A stretch of 64,000 bases of DNA from Mesorhizobium tamadayense (GCF_003863365.1 NZ_RQXT01000004.1:162527-226526); one strand, 5' to 3'; positions 25,978 to 33,893 are shown, counted from the stretch's first letter. Notes: a model not told the origin generated them from the letters alone. Program-made: numbers and translations.

Positions 25978-26483
25978 TCACGGCAAAAAAACATGGCCCG
26001 CAAATCCGCGGGCCATGCCGTCTCCTCCGGGCCTTTGCCGCGGGGTTCTACTCCCACCCATCTCCTTCTTGAACGTCTCGAAATCGACCTGCATGCCGTT
26101 GAAGACGGTGCTCCAGTGGCGCGTGAGCGCCGCCATGGCGACAGCCTCCTGGATCTCCTCGTCGGTGGCGCCGGCGCGCTTGGCGTCCTGCGTGTCCGAC
26201 CAGATGCAATAGCTGCAGGGGATCTGCGCCGCGACCGCCAGCGAGATCAGCGACTTCACCTTCGGCGGCAGGCCCACGCGCCGGGCAGACCGGCTTTCGG
26301 GAACTGTTTGACGAAGCTCGGCACGCCGCCCATGGTCGATTGGATGTCCTTGATGGCGGCGTCGTAGTCGTCGGTGCGGGCAGGCGCCGAGGTCAACATG
26401 GCCGCAAACGTGGCGACGGCGGCGAGCAGCGAGGCGGAACGAAGGCAGGAATGCGCGCTGCGGACGATGCGAATGACTGACAT
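25978..26483 (-). pseudogene. Broken carboxymuconolactone decarboxylase/AhpD-like gene
   Basis: The 5' part (26483 down to about 26256) encodes a signal-like segment and D-D-Y-D-A-A-I-K-D-I-Q-S-T-M-G-G-V-P-S-F-V, ending L-P-G-A-W. The rest resumes in another frame as L-P-P-K-V-K-S-L-I-S-L-A-V-A-A-Q and C-S-Y-C-I-W, the C-x2-C redox pair of the CMD/AhpD fold, then A-V-A-M-A-A-L-T-R-H-W. Comparison with the usual spacing suggests loss of roughly 30 bases plus a frame change at about 26270-26285. The 3' end reads past its expected stop into the terminator hairpin. It is divergent from a TetR gene whose operators lie between, so this was probably its regulated target. Confidence 0.7.
25984..26016 (-). 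terminator. Rho-independent terminator (minus strand)
   Basis: On the minus strand ATGGCCCGC (26016-26008) pairs perfectly with GCGGGCCAT (26001-25993) around a six-base loop, followed by seven T residues (25990-25984). It is the natural end of the carboxymuconolactone decarboxylase-like gene upstream, yet the present reading frame runs through it, a sign that the frame is disturbed. Confidence 0.85.
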
Positions 26484-26509
26484 GGTTTTTCTCCTCTGGT
26501 CTTTGTTAG

Positions 26510-26556
26510 CCTTACGATGTAAGGTATCTGGAAAAATTGAACCTTACAGTGTAAGT
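26510..26556. promoter_or_regulatory. Paired operators for the adjacent TetR regulator
   Basis: CCTTACGATGTAAGG (26510-26524) is a perfect 6-3-6 palindrome. CCTTACAGTGTAAGT (26542-26556) repeats it with one arm change. The centres are 32 bp apart, three helical turns, so two dimers would bind on the same face. They fill the 87-bp gap between the divergent TetR gene and the broken CMD-family gene, so autoregulation and control of both genes is likely. Confidence 0.75.
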
Positions 26557-26570
26557 GGTCAAGCAGCGCC

Positions 26571-27269
26571 ATGGACAAACCGATCACGAAAAAGCGAGCA
26601 CGCGGAAAACTGTCCCGCGAGATGATCGAGGACGCCGCCTTCGAGGTGATCGAAAGCGAAGGCCTCTCCGGCTTTTCGATGCGCAAGCTCGCCGCCAGGC
26701 TCGGCTGCGAGGCGATGAGCATCTACCATCACTTCCCCTCGCAGGCGCATCTCTACGAGGCGCTGGTCGATCGCCAGATGAGCGGGCTCGTGATCCCCGA
26801 TGACAGCCTGCCCTGGCGCGAGCGGGCCCGCATCGGCCTGCAGGAATTCCGGCGTGTGGCGACCGAGCATCCGGCCTTCGCGCCGTTCATCGTCGTTTAC
26901 CGCATGAACTCGCCGCCCTGCCTTGCCAAGCTGAACGCCATCATTGGCCTGTTCGAGGACGGCGACTTCGGGCCCGAGCTCAGCGCTCGTATGTTCCGCG
27001 CCGCCAGCTACTACCTGATGGGCGCGATCCTCGACGAGACTGCCGGCTACGCCAAGGGGCCTTCGGCGGTCACCACGGTCAGCGACGAAGACCTGGCGCG
27101 CGACTATCCCAGTGTCGCGGCCGCCGGCGCCTATTTCGGCGCCGCCGGCTTCGACAAGACTTTCGAGCTTGGCCTGGAGATGTTTCTGGACGAGATGGAG
27201 CGGCTCCGCGAAGCTGCCGGAAGCGAAACCGCGCAAGGTGGCGGCGATCGCGGTCAGACGAAGAAATAA
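26571..27269 (+). CDS. TetR family transcriptional regulator
   Basis: A 232-residue protein from ATG 26571. Residues 14-60 form the TetR DNA-binding domain (I-E-D-A-A-F-E-V-I, then F-S-M-R-K-L-A-A-R-L-G-C-E-A-M-S-I-Y-H-H-F with the H-Y/H-H-F end). The C-terminal ligand domain resembles the TetR_C group of tetracycline-type repressors, though no ligand can be assigned. Two palindromic operators lie directly upstream, the nearer one ending 14 bases before the start codon, indicating autorepression. The divergent target gene is now broken, so the regulator may be an orphan. A membrane-anchored protein gene follows 12 bp downstream. Confidence 0.85.
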   Translation: MDKPITKKRARGKLSREMIEDAAFEVIESEGLSGFSMRKLAARLGCEAMSIYHHFPSQAHLYEALVDRQMSGLVIPDDSLPWRERARIGLQEFRRVATEHPAFAPFIVVYRMNSPPCLAKLNAIIGLFEDGDFGPELSARMFRAASYYLMGAILDETAGYAKGPSAVTTVSDEDLARDYPSVAAAGAYFGAAGFDKTFELGLEMFLDEMERLREAAGSETAQGGGDRGQTKK

Positions 27270-27281
27270 CCAGGACTTGCG

Positions 27282-27905
27282 ATGCGCTTCCTCTCGGTTC
27301 TCGTTCTCATCGCCGGTGCCGCCATCGGCATCTTCTATCCCTGGGCGATGAGCAATTTCTCCGGCCACGCGATCGGCACCTGGCGTGTCTACGAGGATGG
27401 CCGCTTCCGGCCGGTCACCGTTCAACTCACCGCAAGCGATGCGCCTGTCCGTGTGCTGGTCGACCTCACCGCGCGGGCCGAACGCGTCGCTTCGCAGCAG
27501 CGCACGGTGCTCACGCTGACCGCGGCAAGCGGCGGCAGCACGACGCTCGCTTCGACGCTGTCCTTCAACCACACCGACAATCCGCGCCAGGTGAGCCCGC
27601 AACTGCCCGACAAGATCTTTCGCGACGAGGCCGGCGTGATCGGGAAGGTCACGCCCGGACCTTACGTCTTCACCGTCGGTCCGGGCGATGCCGACGGCAT
27701 CGACATGCGCGCCGTCGATCTGATCTTGCGCGCCGGCACCGGTACGATCGACGAGAGGGCGCGGCCGGCCGCCTATGCGCTGATGGGCGTCGGACTTGCC
27801 GGGCTGGTGCTCTCGCTGGTCTTCGGCCGCGGCGGAGGTCGTCCGCAGAACCCAAACTCGCAGCCGCCACCGCCGCGCTGGGGCCGCAACGGTTCGCCGC
27901 GGTGA
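27282..27905 (+). CDS. Hypothetical membrane-anchored beta-rich protein
   Basis: A 207-residue protein from ATG 27282. A hydrophobic N-terminal helix (MRFLSVLVLIAGAAIGIFYP) is followed by about 140 residues rich in beta-forming and threonine residues. A second helix (Y-A-L-M-G-V-G-L-A-G-L-V-L-S-L-V-F) comes next, then a Pro-rich basic cytoplasmic tail (P-P-P-P-R-W-G-R-N). The layout suggests a periplasmic domain held between two membrane segments. I do not recognise the family. It lies 12 bp after the TetR gene and 7 bp before rlmJ, so all three may share a transcript. Confidence 0.6.
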   Translation: MRFLSVLVLIAGAAIGIFYPWAMSNFSGHAIGTWRVYEDGRFRPVTVQLTASDAPVRVLVDLTARAERVASQQRTVLTLTAASGGSTTLASTLSFNHTDNPRQVSPQLPDKIFRDEAGVIGKVTPGPYVFTVGPGDADGIDMRAVDLILRAGTGTIDERARPAAYALMGVGLAGLVLSLVFGRGGGRPQNPNSQPPPPRWGRNGSPR

Positions 27906-27912
27906 GGCCGGC

Positions 27913-28761
27913 ATGAACTATCGCCACGCCTATCACGCCGGCAATTTCGCCGATGTCGTCAAGCATGCCGTGCTCAGCCGGCTGGTCAACTATCTCAAGC
28001 AGAAGGACAAGGCCTTCCGCGTCATCGACACCCATGCCGGCATCGGCCGCTACGATCTCGCCTCGGCCGAAGCCGGCAAGACGGGCGAATGGCAGGGCGG
28101 CATCGGCCGGCTGCTCGAGGCCGCGTTCGAATCTCAGGCGGCAGCCCTCCTTCGGCCCTATCTGGAAGCGGTGCGCGCGGAGAATCCCGATGGCGGCGTC
28201 CGCCGCTATCCCGGCTCGCCACTGATCGTGCGCCATCTCCTGCGCAAGCAGGACCGGCTGACGGCGATCGAATTGCATCCCCAGGATGCGGCGCGGCTCA
28301 AAGCCGTCTTCGCCGGCGACTTCCAGGTAAGGGTGATCGAGCTCGACGGCTGGCTGGCGCTCGGCGCGCAGCTGCCGCCGAAGGAGAAGCGCGGCCTGGT
28401 CCTTGTCGATCCGCCCTTCGAGGAGGAGGGCGAGTTCGCACGTCTCGTCGAGAACCTGCGCCGCGCGCACCGGCGCTGGCCGGGCGGCATCTATGCGCTC
28501 TGGTATCCGATCAAGGACCGCAAGGCGGTCGCCGCCTTTCGCACCGCGCTGAAGCAGACGGGTATTCCAAGGTTGCTCGACATCGGCTTCGAGATCCGGC
28601 CGGCCTCGAGCGAACCCAGCCTCGACGGCAGCGGTCTTGTGGTGGTCAACCCGCCTTTCACGCTGGAGGGCGAATTGCGGGTCATGCTGCCGGCTCTGCA
28701 CCGGCTGCTCGCGGTGGATCAGCGGTCACGTTGGACGATTGATTGGCTGGCTGGCGAGTAG
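27913..28761 (+). CDS. rlmJ: 23S rRNA (adenine(2030)-N(6))-methyltransferase RlmJ
   Basis: The 282-residue protein starts M-N-Y-R-H-A-Y-H-A-G-N-F-A-D-V-V-K-H, the nearly invariant RlmJ opening. F-R-V-I-D-T-H-A-G-I-G-R-Y-D-L near residue 37 binds S-adenosylmethionine, and L-V-L-V-D-P-P-F-E near residue 160 is the D-P-P-F catalytic motif for N6-adenine methylation. Length matches the E. coli enzyme (280). The enzyme modifies A2030 of 23S rRNA before ribosome assembly. The start at 27913 is fixed by this conserved N-terminus, although the frame is open further upstream. Confidence 0.93.
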   Translation: MNYRHAYHAGNFADVVKHAVLSRLVNYLKQKDKAFRVIDTHAGIGRYDLASAEAGKTGEWQGGIGRLLEAAFESQAAALLRPYLEAVRAENPDGGVRRYPGSPLIVRHLLRKQDRLTAIELHPQDAARLKAVFAGDFQVRVIELDGWLALGAQLPPKEKRGLVLVDPPFEEEGEFARLVENLRRAHRRWPGGIYALWYPIKDRKAVAAFRTALKQTGIPRLLDIGFEIRPASSEPSLDGSGLVVVNPPFTLEGELRVMLPALHRLLAVDQRSRWTIDWLAGE

Positions 28762-28776
28762 GACGTTCGCGTTATC

Positions 28777-29532
28777 TTACGCCAGCGCCGATGGCGTCAC
28801 GCCGGTCAGCCGCCGGCTCTCGCGGATCAGATGCGCCTGGTCGGCATAGCCGGCCTCGATGGCAAGCACGGCGGTTGAGGCATCGCGGGCTTTTTGCTGC
28901 AGGCGCCGGAAGCGGTGGAAGCGCAGGATGCGGTCGAGCGTCTTTGGGCCGTAGCCGAAGGCATCCTCGAAGCGCCGTCTCAGCGTCCGCTCGCTCATGT
29001 TGAGGCGGCGAAGCAGGAAGGGTATCAGCGGCGTTTCCGGAGGCAGGCCCTGATCTATGACGTGGAAGGCCCTGCCCATCAGCGGATCGAGCGCATCGCG
29101 CCCCTCCGTATGCATGCCGACAACATTTTCCAGCTGCCGAACCATGCCGGCGAGGTCGGGCGCGGCCTTGATGCGGCCCAACAGCTCTCGTGCGCGCGTG
29201 CCCCGGAGCTCGCCGAGGTCGAGACGCCCGCCGACGATCTCGCCAGCCGGCACGCCGAGCCAGCCGGCGGCGGCTCCCGATCGGAAGCGGAAGCCAATGA
29301 TCACCGTCCCGGCAGGCGGCTTCTCGATCTGCGGCTCCTTGTCCGGGCCGGCGATACGGAACCGCCCGTCGATCCACTGCAGGTCGATGGTCGCGTCCGG
29401 CGTGATGACGATCGGCGGAGCATCGCGTTCCCCCATGCGATGGACCCAGACCGCGGAAAAAGCGCCGGCAAGGCCCGCGGCTACGGGCCTTTCCTTGAAG
29501 AAGCCGGTGGACTGAGCCAGTACCGCTTCCAT
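28777..29532 (-). CDS. AraC family transcriptional regulator
   Basis: I favour ATG 29532, preceded by CGGAAAAAAC, giving 251 residues; in-frame starts at 29583 (ATG) and 29625 (TTG) lack a ribosome site. The N-terminal half has the DUF6597-like pattern of this group (V-I-T-P-D-A-T-I-D-L-Q-W near residue 43 and I-I-G-F-R-F-R-S-G-A-A near 79). The C-terminal 90 residues form the AraC DNA-binding domain, with S-E-R-T-L-R-R-R-F and A-I-E-A-G-Y-A-D-Q-A-H-L-I-R-E. It is divergent from the VOC/DoxX pair, which it may control. Effector unknown. Confidence 0.82.
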   Translation of the reverse strand: MEAVLAQSTGFFKERPVAAGLAGAFSAVWVHRMGERDAPPIVITPDATIDLQWIDGRFRIAGPDKEPQIEKPPAGTVIIGFRFRSGAAAGWLGVPAGEIVGGRLDLGELRGTRARELLGRIKAAPDLAGMVRQLENVVGMHTEGRDALDPLMGRAFHVIDQGLPPETPLIPFLLRRLNMSERTLRRRFEDAFGYGPKTLDRILRFHRFRRLQQKARDASTAVLAIEAGYADQAHLIRESRRLTGVTPSALA

Positions 29533-29715
29533 GTTTTTTCCGATCTGCTCTGGCACTCTCTGGCGGATCGACCCGTCGGCCATTTTGGCCGAAATCTTCA
29601 ATGCCGGTGGCTTCGGCCGTGGCAAAACAGATACAGCCTGCTGGCGCGCCCAGCGCCTCCACCGCGCCGCATCCGGTTTCGGATGTGGTCACGAATATAG
29701 AAAGGAGTGAGAGAA

Positions 29716-30138
29716 ATGAAAGCTCGCATCACCGTCCTCACGCTTGGCGTCGACGATCTGGAAGCATCGCTCAAATTCTACCGCGACGGGCTTGGGCTAC
29801 CGACCGAAGGCATCATCGGCCGCGAGTTCGAGCACGGCGCGGTCGCCTTCTTCGAACTCGCCGGCGGTCTGAAGTTCGCGATCTTCGAGCGCTCGAACAT
29901 CGCCCATGATGCCACGGTTCCGCAGAGCGGCCGCAGCCCGACCGAGTTCACCATCGGCCATAATGTGGCGAGCGAGGCCGAGGTCGACGCCGCGATGGCC
30001 GAGGCCGTCAAGGCCGGCGCGCGCGTGGTCAAGCCGGCGCAAAAAACCTTCTGGGGCGGCTATGCCGGCTATTTCCAGGATCCCGACGATCATCTCTGGG
30101 AGGTCGTCTACAACCCCGCATTCATTCCCAAAGACTGA
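29716..30138 (+). CDS. VOC family (glyoxalase-like) protein
   Basis: ATG 29716 has AAGGAG eight bases upstream and gives 140 residues; GTG 29707 is an alternative. The opening M-K-A-R-I-T-V-L-T-L-G-V-D-D-L and K-F-Y-R-D-G-L-G-L-P form the first beta-alpha-beta3 unit. G-G-Y-A-G-Y-F-Q-D-P-D-D-H-L-W-E-V near the end is the second, with the usual metal-binding E. Family members include glyoxalase I, dioxygenases and resistance proteins, and the substrate of this subgroup is unknown. It lies 28 bp before a DoxX gene on the same strand. Confidence 0.82.
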   Translation: MKARITVLTLGVDDLEASLKFYRDGLGLPTEGIIGREFEHGAVAFFELAGGLKFAIFERSNIAHDATVPQSGRSPTEFTIGHNVASEAEVDAAMAEAVKAGARVVKPAQKTFWGGYAGYFQDPDDHLWEVVYNPAFIPKD

Positions 30139-30166
30139 GCTGCGAGAAAGCCCGCGGGAGGCCGAC

Positions 30167-30529
30167 ATGCCCATTGATACCGTTCAGGCGATAGGCGCGC
30201 TTCTCATCGGTGGCGTGTTCGTTTTCGCCGGCATCGAGCACTTCCTGAAATTCAAGGCGATGAGCGACTATCTGGCGAGCCGGGAATTCCCGGCTCCCGC
30301 GCTCATGCTGGCCGCCGGCTCGGCGCTCGAGATCGTCGCCGGCCTGATGCTGGCGCTCGGCTTCGCAGTGCCTTTCGCCGCCGGCGCGCTGGTTTTGTTC
30401 ACGCTGGCGACGAACGTCATGCTGCTGCGCTTCTGGGCCTGCGAGGAGCCGGAGCGGCAGGTACTGCGCAATGCCTTCCTGATCAACGTCGCCGTCGTCG
30501 GCGGACTGCTGGTGGCGGGAACGGTCTGA
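30167..30529 (+). CDS. DoxX family membrane protein
   Basis: A 120-residue protein starting at ATG 30167 after GGGAGG. It has four hydrophobic segments, and the family patterns G-V-F-V-F-A-G-I-E-H-F-L-K-F near residue 16 and A-L-E-I-V-A-G-L-M-L-A-L-G near residue 52. DoxX-like proteins are small inner-membrane proteins, some tied to quinone or redox homeostasis, but most are uncharacterised. It follows the VOC gene by 28 bp and probably forms an operon with it under the divergent AraC regulator. Confidence 0.75.
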   Translation: MPIDTVQAIGALLIGGVFVFAGIEHFLKFKAMSDYLASREFPAPALMLAAGSALEIVAGLMLALGFAVPFAAGALVLFTLATNVMLLRFWACEEPERQVLRNAFLINVAVVGGLLVAGTV

Positions 30530-30639
30530 CAACCGGACTGCGCCTGCAACCATCATTTGGGAAACCATTGTCTTCGCAACCGCTTGACCGCCGTCAAGCG
30601 AATCCGCACAGTGCGCGCAATCGACCTTGAGAGGCTGTC

Positions 30640-31092
30640 ATGACTCGTTTCGCCCGCTCCGCTCTTGCCGCGCTGATTTCGCTTCTGACGCCCGCTGGCA
30701 CGTCGCTTGGCTTCACCCAGGCCGCGCACGCCGCCGATCTAGCCGTTTACACCGAGGATGACGGCAGCGTCTGCGGCGAAAGCTGGGTGCTGAGCAAGAT
30801 CACCGACCGCTTCAACTATCAGGTCCATAACGTGCCGCATCTGCCAGATGTGGCGATCACCGATTTCCATAACATCCGCCAGCATCGCTACCAGCCGTCG
30901 AGCGACGAATGGCCGATCGGCCGTCACTATTGCCGCGCCACCGTCAGCCTGTCGGACGGCCGCGACCGCTCGATCTTCTACCTGATCGAGGAAGGCCAGG
31001 GCTTCGCCTCGATCGGCGACAATGTCGAGTTCTGCGTCTCGGGCTTCGACCGCTGGATGGTCTATAACGGCCGCTGCCGGGTGCTGCGGTAG
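30640..31092 (+). CDS. Hypothetical secreted protein with paired cysteines
   Basis: A 150-residue protein from ATG 30640. The signal peptide ends near A-A-H-A-A-D, leaving about 118 residues. Four cysteines (G-S-V-C-G-E, H-Y-C-R-A, E-F-C-V-S, G-R-C-R-V) could form two disulfides. The central part holds H-N-V-P-H-L-P-D-V-A-I-T-D-F-H-N and G-R-H-Y-C-R-A-T-V-S-L-S-D-G. Proteins of this type recur in Rhizobiales without known function. An upstream palindrome (GCTTGACCGCCGTCAAGC, about 30582-30599) may be a regulatory site or hairpin in its leader. Confidence 0.6.
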   Translation: MTRFARSALAALISLLTPAGTSLGFTQAAHAADLAVYTEDDGSVCGESWVLSKITDRFNYQVHNVPHLPDVAITDFHNIRQHRYQPSSDEWPIGRHYCRATVSLSDGRDRSIFYLIEEGQGFASIGDNVEFCVSGFDRWMVYNGRCRVLR

Positions 31093-31327
31093 TTTTTGCT
31101 GGGCGGTTAGGTGGTTTGAGGTTGTCGCGGTTGCGGTCAATCTTTCAGCTCGCTGAAGCCTTCAACCACCTTCTGGACGTGCTCGGGGAGATCGCTCATC
31201 TCCAGGACGCGGCGGACCTCGATGACGTCATTTTCCCCGGCCGGGCAGCGCCTCGCCCATTCGATGGCCTCCTCGCGCGAGCGCACATCGATCACCCAGT
31301 AGCCGCCTAGCACTTCCTCGATCTCCG

Positions 31328-31672
31328 CAGGGCTGTCCGGGGAAAGTTTTGAGTGAATCGAAATGCCGCATGTGCATGCCCCGTAAAGCGGGCTTTGTCC
31401 GTCTTCTCTCTGGTTGTCGAGACTCAGAAAAGGAACGGGGCATGCGCTTTGCACCTAAATCGCCTATGCGCTGCTGCGCATTGTCGCGCGCACCCGCCGT
31501 GTCCCTATTCCGATCTTGAGGTTCACAGAACTGGTCGCTCAATACTTGTTCGGGCGGCGCAAAATGCACACCATCGACAAGCCGCCACCGGTCAATCCAA
31601 GCCGGCCAAGAGACCGAGCCTCTCCCAATCAGATGGCCTTCATATATGAATAACCTTCCCCGGACAGCCGTG
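31328..31672 (+). mobile_element. Internally deleted IS4-type element (345 bp)
   Basis: Terminal inverted repeats of about 19 bp are visible: CAGGGCTGTCCGGGGAA at 31328 and, on the other strand from 31672, CACGGCTGTCCGGGGAA. The flanks carry the direct repeat CGATCTCCG(C) (31319-31328 and 31673-31682), a 9-10 bp target duplication as expected for IS4-family elements. Inside is only the 3' end of a transposase gene. The element splits a YCII-family gene. Without a full transposase it can only move in trans. Confidence 0.78.
31459..31653 (+). pseudogene. C-terminal remnant of an IS4-family transposase
   Basis: Codons 31459-31653 read I-A-Y-A-L-L-R-I-V-A-R, then I-L-R-F-T-E-L-V-A-Q-Y-L-F-G-R-R, then T-I-D-K-P-P-P-V-N-P-S and a final N-Q-M-A-F-I-Y-E before TAA. 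The I-D-K-P-P-x-V-N-P-S and (D/N)-Q-M tail are typical of rhizobial IS4-family transposases. A stop codon immediately upstream (31456) and the absence of any catalytic domain show that only about 64 codons remain. Confidence 0.75.
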
Positions 31673-31764
31673 CGATCTCCGCGAAGGGGCCGTCGGTGAC
31701 GGCCGGCTAGCATATGACGAACGAAGGTCGGCGGAATCGACGCTGGCGCGAAAATTTAAGCCGA

Positions 31765-31809
31765 TTGACAAAACACTCTGCTACTCCTTAGATATAGACA
31801 GACCTGTCT
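31765..31809 (+). promoter_or_regulatory. Sigma-70-type promoter with overlapping TetR operator
   Basis: TTGACA (31765-31770), a 17-bp spacer and TTAGAT (31788-31793) form a near-consensus promoter. AGACAG-AC-CTGTCT (31796-31809) just downstream is a perfect palindrome that would cover the transcription start. Its position 17 bp before the TetR start codon indicates autorepression of the TetR-EamA pair. Confidence 0.75.
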
Positions 31810-31826
31810 CACCACAAGGCGGCAGC

Positions 31827-32408
31827 ATGACGTCCTCATCACCTTCCGCCAAGCGCCAGCACGTCGTCGATACCGCCTATGCGTTGTTCAGGCGCGACGG
31901 CTTTCATGCCACCGGCATCGACCGCATAATCGCCGAGGCCGACATTGCCAAGATGACGATGTACCGCCACTTCCCGGCGAAGGACGAGCTGATCGTCGCC
32001 GTGCTGGAGCACCGCGCGGCGCGTTTCGAACGCCAGCTTGACCGGCTGAGGGCGACGGCGGACACCGCGGAGGCGAAGATCGCGACCATCCTGGACTGGC
32101 ATGAGCGCTGGTTTCGCGATCCGGATTTTCACGGCTGCCTGTTCGCGCATGCGCTCGCCGAGTTCGGCGATCCCGATCACCCGGTGTTCAAGGCCGCCGT
32201 CCGCCAGAAGAACGGCTTGCGGGCGCGCATGTGCTCCTTCCTGGAAGCTGAGATGCCGCCGGAGCGGGCCGAGGCCGCCGCGGCGGCGCTGCTGATGCTG
32301 ATCGAGGGCGCCACACTGATGGCCCAGATGGGCGATGTCGATGCGGCGGTCGACAACGCCCGCAAGGCGGCCTCCGCCATCATCGCCGGCGCGCGGTTAC
32401 CGCGATGA
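31827..32408 (+). CDS. TetR family transcriptional regulator
   Basis: A 193-residue protein from ATG 31827. Residues 8-55 form the DNA-binding domain (H-V-V-D-T-A-Y-A-L-F-R-R-D-G-F-H-A-T-G-I-D-R-I, then M-T-M-Y-R-H-F-P-A-K-D-E-L). The C-terminal part contains G-C-L-F-A-H-A-L-A-E-F-G, common in the TetR_C_6/LmrA-like repressors. A palindromic operator sits on its own promoter. The stop overlaps the start of the EamA transporter gene (ATGA), so the regulator and a predicted exporter form one self-regulated operon; the inducer is probably a transported compound. Confidence 0.85.
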   Translation: MTSSSPSAKRQHVVDTAYALFRRDGFHATGIDRIIAEADIAKMTMYRHFPAKDELIVAVLEHRAARFERQLDRLRATADTAEAKIATILDWHERWFRDPDFHGCLFAHALAEFGDPDHPVFKAAVRQKNGLRARMCSFLEAEMPPERAEAAAAALLMLIEGATLMAQMGDVDAAVDNARKAASAIIAGARLPR

Positions 32409-33241
32409 GCGCGACGGTCGTCGGGCTCGCGCTGTTCGCGGCCATCCTGCACGCCGGCTGGAACGCCTTCCTGCGGACCGGGGCCGACAGGCTATGGACG
32501 ATTACCGTGATGAGCTTTTCAAGCGCGGCGGCCGCCATTCCTTTCGTGGTTTTCCATCCGCTGCCATTGCCGGCCGCCTGGTTCTATATCGTGCTCTCGG
32601 CCGCTCTTCAGGTCGGCTACAGCGTGTTCCTGGTCGCCGCTTACCGGCATGGCGAACTGGGGCAGGTCTACCCGATCGTGCGCGGCAGCGTGCCGTTGCT
32701 GGTCACGCTCGGCGGTTTCCTGCTGGCCGGCCAGCGACTTGCCGCGCCGGAGCTCATCGGCGTCGTGCTTGTCGCCTGCGGCATCATGGGTCTGTCGCTC
32801 GGGCGGGGCAGGGCATCGGCGACATCGATCCTCTATGCACTGGCCACCGGCGCGATCATTGCCGCTTATGCGACCGTCGACGCCATCGGCGTGCGGGCGA
32901 CCGGCGACAGCGCCGCCTACACCGCCTGGGTGCTGCTGATCTACAGCATCTTGCTGTCGGCGACCTTTGTCGCTCTGCGCGGCAGGCTCGCCGTCGACCT
33001 GCGTTCGTTGGCAACGTGGAAGGCGTTGGGCGGCGGCGTGTTCGCGCTTCTCGCCTATGGCGCGGTCGTCGCTGCCTTCGCGCTGGGGCCGGCCGGGCCG
33101 ATCACCGCCTTGCGTGAAACCAGCGTCGTCTTCGCGGCCTTCATTGGCCGGCTCTTCCTCGGCGAGGCGCTGACGCCGCGCCGGGTCGGTGCCTGCGCCG
33201 TCGTCGCGCTCGGAGCGATCTGCCTCGGCTATCGGCCCTGA
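32405..33241 (+). CDS. EamA/DMT family transporter
   Basis: A 278-residue protein with ten predicted membrane helices and two EamA repeats. The first opens A-I-L-H-A-G-W-N-A-F-L and the second closes with L-R-E-T-S-V-V-F-A-A-F-I-G-R-L-F-L-G-E, the usual drug/metabolite transporter ending. Such proteins export amino acids, nucleotides or drugs across the inner membrane by proton exchange. It is co-translated with the upstream TetR gene through a four-base overlap, so expression is likely induced by its substrate. Confidence 0.85.
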   Translation: MSATVVGLALFAAILHAGWNAFLRTGADRLWTITVMSFSSAAAAIPFVVFHPLPLPAAWFYIVLSAALQVGYSVFLVAAYRHGELGQVYPIVRGSVPLLVTLGGFLLAGQRLAAPELIGVVLVACGIMGLSLGRGRASATSILYALATGAIIAAYATVDAIGVRATGDSAAYTAWVLLIYSILLSATFVALRGRLAVDLRSLATWKALGGGVFALLAYGAVVAAFALGPAGPITALRETSVVFAAFIGRLFLGEALTPRRVGACAVVALGAICLGYRP

Positions 33242-33263
33242 CGGCGTCGGCCGCTGGCTATCA

Positions 33264-33893
33264 TCACACTCGCGCGCCGCCCTGACCGGACAGGTAAGCG
33301 CAGATCAGCTCGCCGAGCTGCTTGTGCAGCTCCGGCGCATCGAGCATGTTGCGCCGCGCCGCATTGTGGATCACGCCCTCGACGGCGGAGGAGAGCACGC
33401 GCGCCACGGTCTCGGTATCCTTCAGGCGCCGGCGGTATTGGGCGACGGCCGCCGCATAATGCTCGAGGTAGCGGGCCTGGAACGAGGCATGTGCGGCGCG
33501 CGAGCCGCGGTCGCCCGGCGCCTCGTCGAGCAGCACCTGATGCAGCGTCGGGTGGATGCTATGCGCGGCGATCATGCCGCGCACCAGCTCGCGCGCGAAT
33601 TGCCGGACCGGCTTCTCCTCGGCCGCGGCTTCGCGGATGACCGACAGCACATGGTCGAAGTGGCGGCGCCGGATTGCATCGACAAGGGCGAGCTTGTCGG
33701 GGAAATACTGATAGAGCGAGCCGATGCTCACACCCGCAGCCTCGGCCACCTTGTTGGTGCTGAAGCCTGCCCAGCCGATCTCGCTCAGAACGCGAGCACC
33801 TGCCTCAATGATCGCCTCGACGGTCGCGACCGAGCGCGCCTGGCGCGGCTCCTTGCGCATGCGCGGAGCTGGCTTTGCAATGCGAGTAGACAT
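33264..33893 (-). CDS. TetR family transcriptional regulator
   Basis: ATG 33893 starts a 209-residue protein; a longer form from 33944 would add a hydrophobic stretch that is unlikely. The DNA-binding part (T-V-E-A-I-I-E-A-G-A-R-V-L, F-S-T-N-K-V-A-E-A-A-G-V-S-I-G-S-L-Y-Q-Y-F) is of the AcrR type. The C-terminal domain is generic. It is divergent from a DinB-family gene with a 71-bp gap containing AT-rich sequence (AATATAAACAAGATACTC), which may hold the operator, although no clean palindrome is seen. Confidence 0.82.
   Translation of the reverse strand: MSTRIAKPAPRMRKEPRQARSVATVEAIIEAGARVLSEIGWAGFSTNKVAEAAGVSIGSLYQYFPDKLALVDAIRRRHFDHVLSVIREAAAEEKPVRQFARELVRGMIAAHSIHPTLHQVLLDEAPGDRGSRAAHASFQARYLEHYAAAVAQYRRRLKDTETVARVLSSAVEGVIHNAARRNMLDAPELHKQLGELICAYLSGQGGARV

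Larger units (their letters stand above)
31137..31705 (-). pseudogene. YCII-family protein gene, disrupted by a mini-insertion sequence
   Basis: Reading the minus strand, 31705-31673 encodes A-V-T-D-G-P-F-A-E-I, and after skipping 345 bases the frame resumes as E-E-V-L-G-G-Y-W-V-I-D-V-R, continuing to the stop at 31137. This is the C-terminal half of a YCII/DGPF-domain protein of about 120 residues, whose hallmark is D-G-P-F-A-E-x-K-E-x-L-G-G-Y. The N-terminal half is missing and a stop precedes the remaining part, so the gene was also truncated on its 5' side. Confidence 0.78.
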
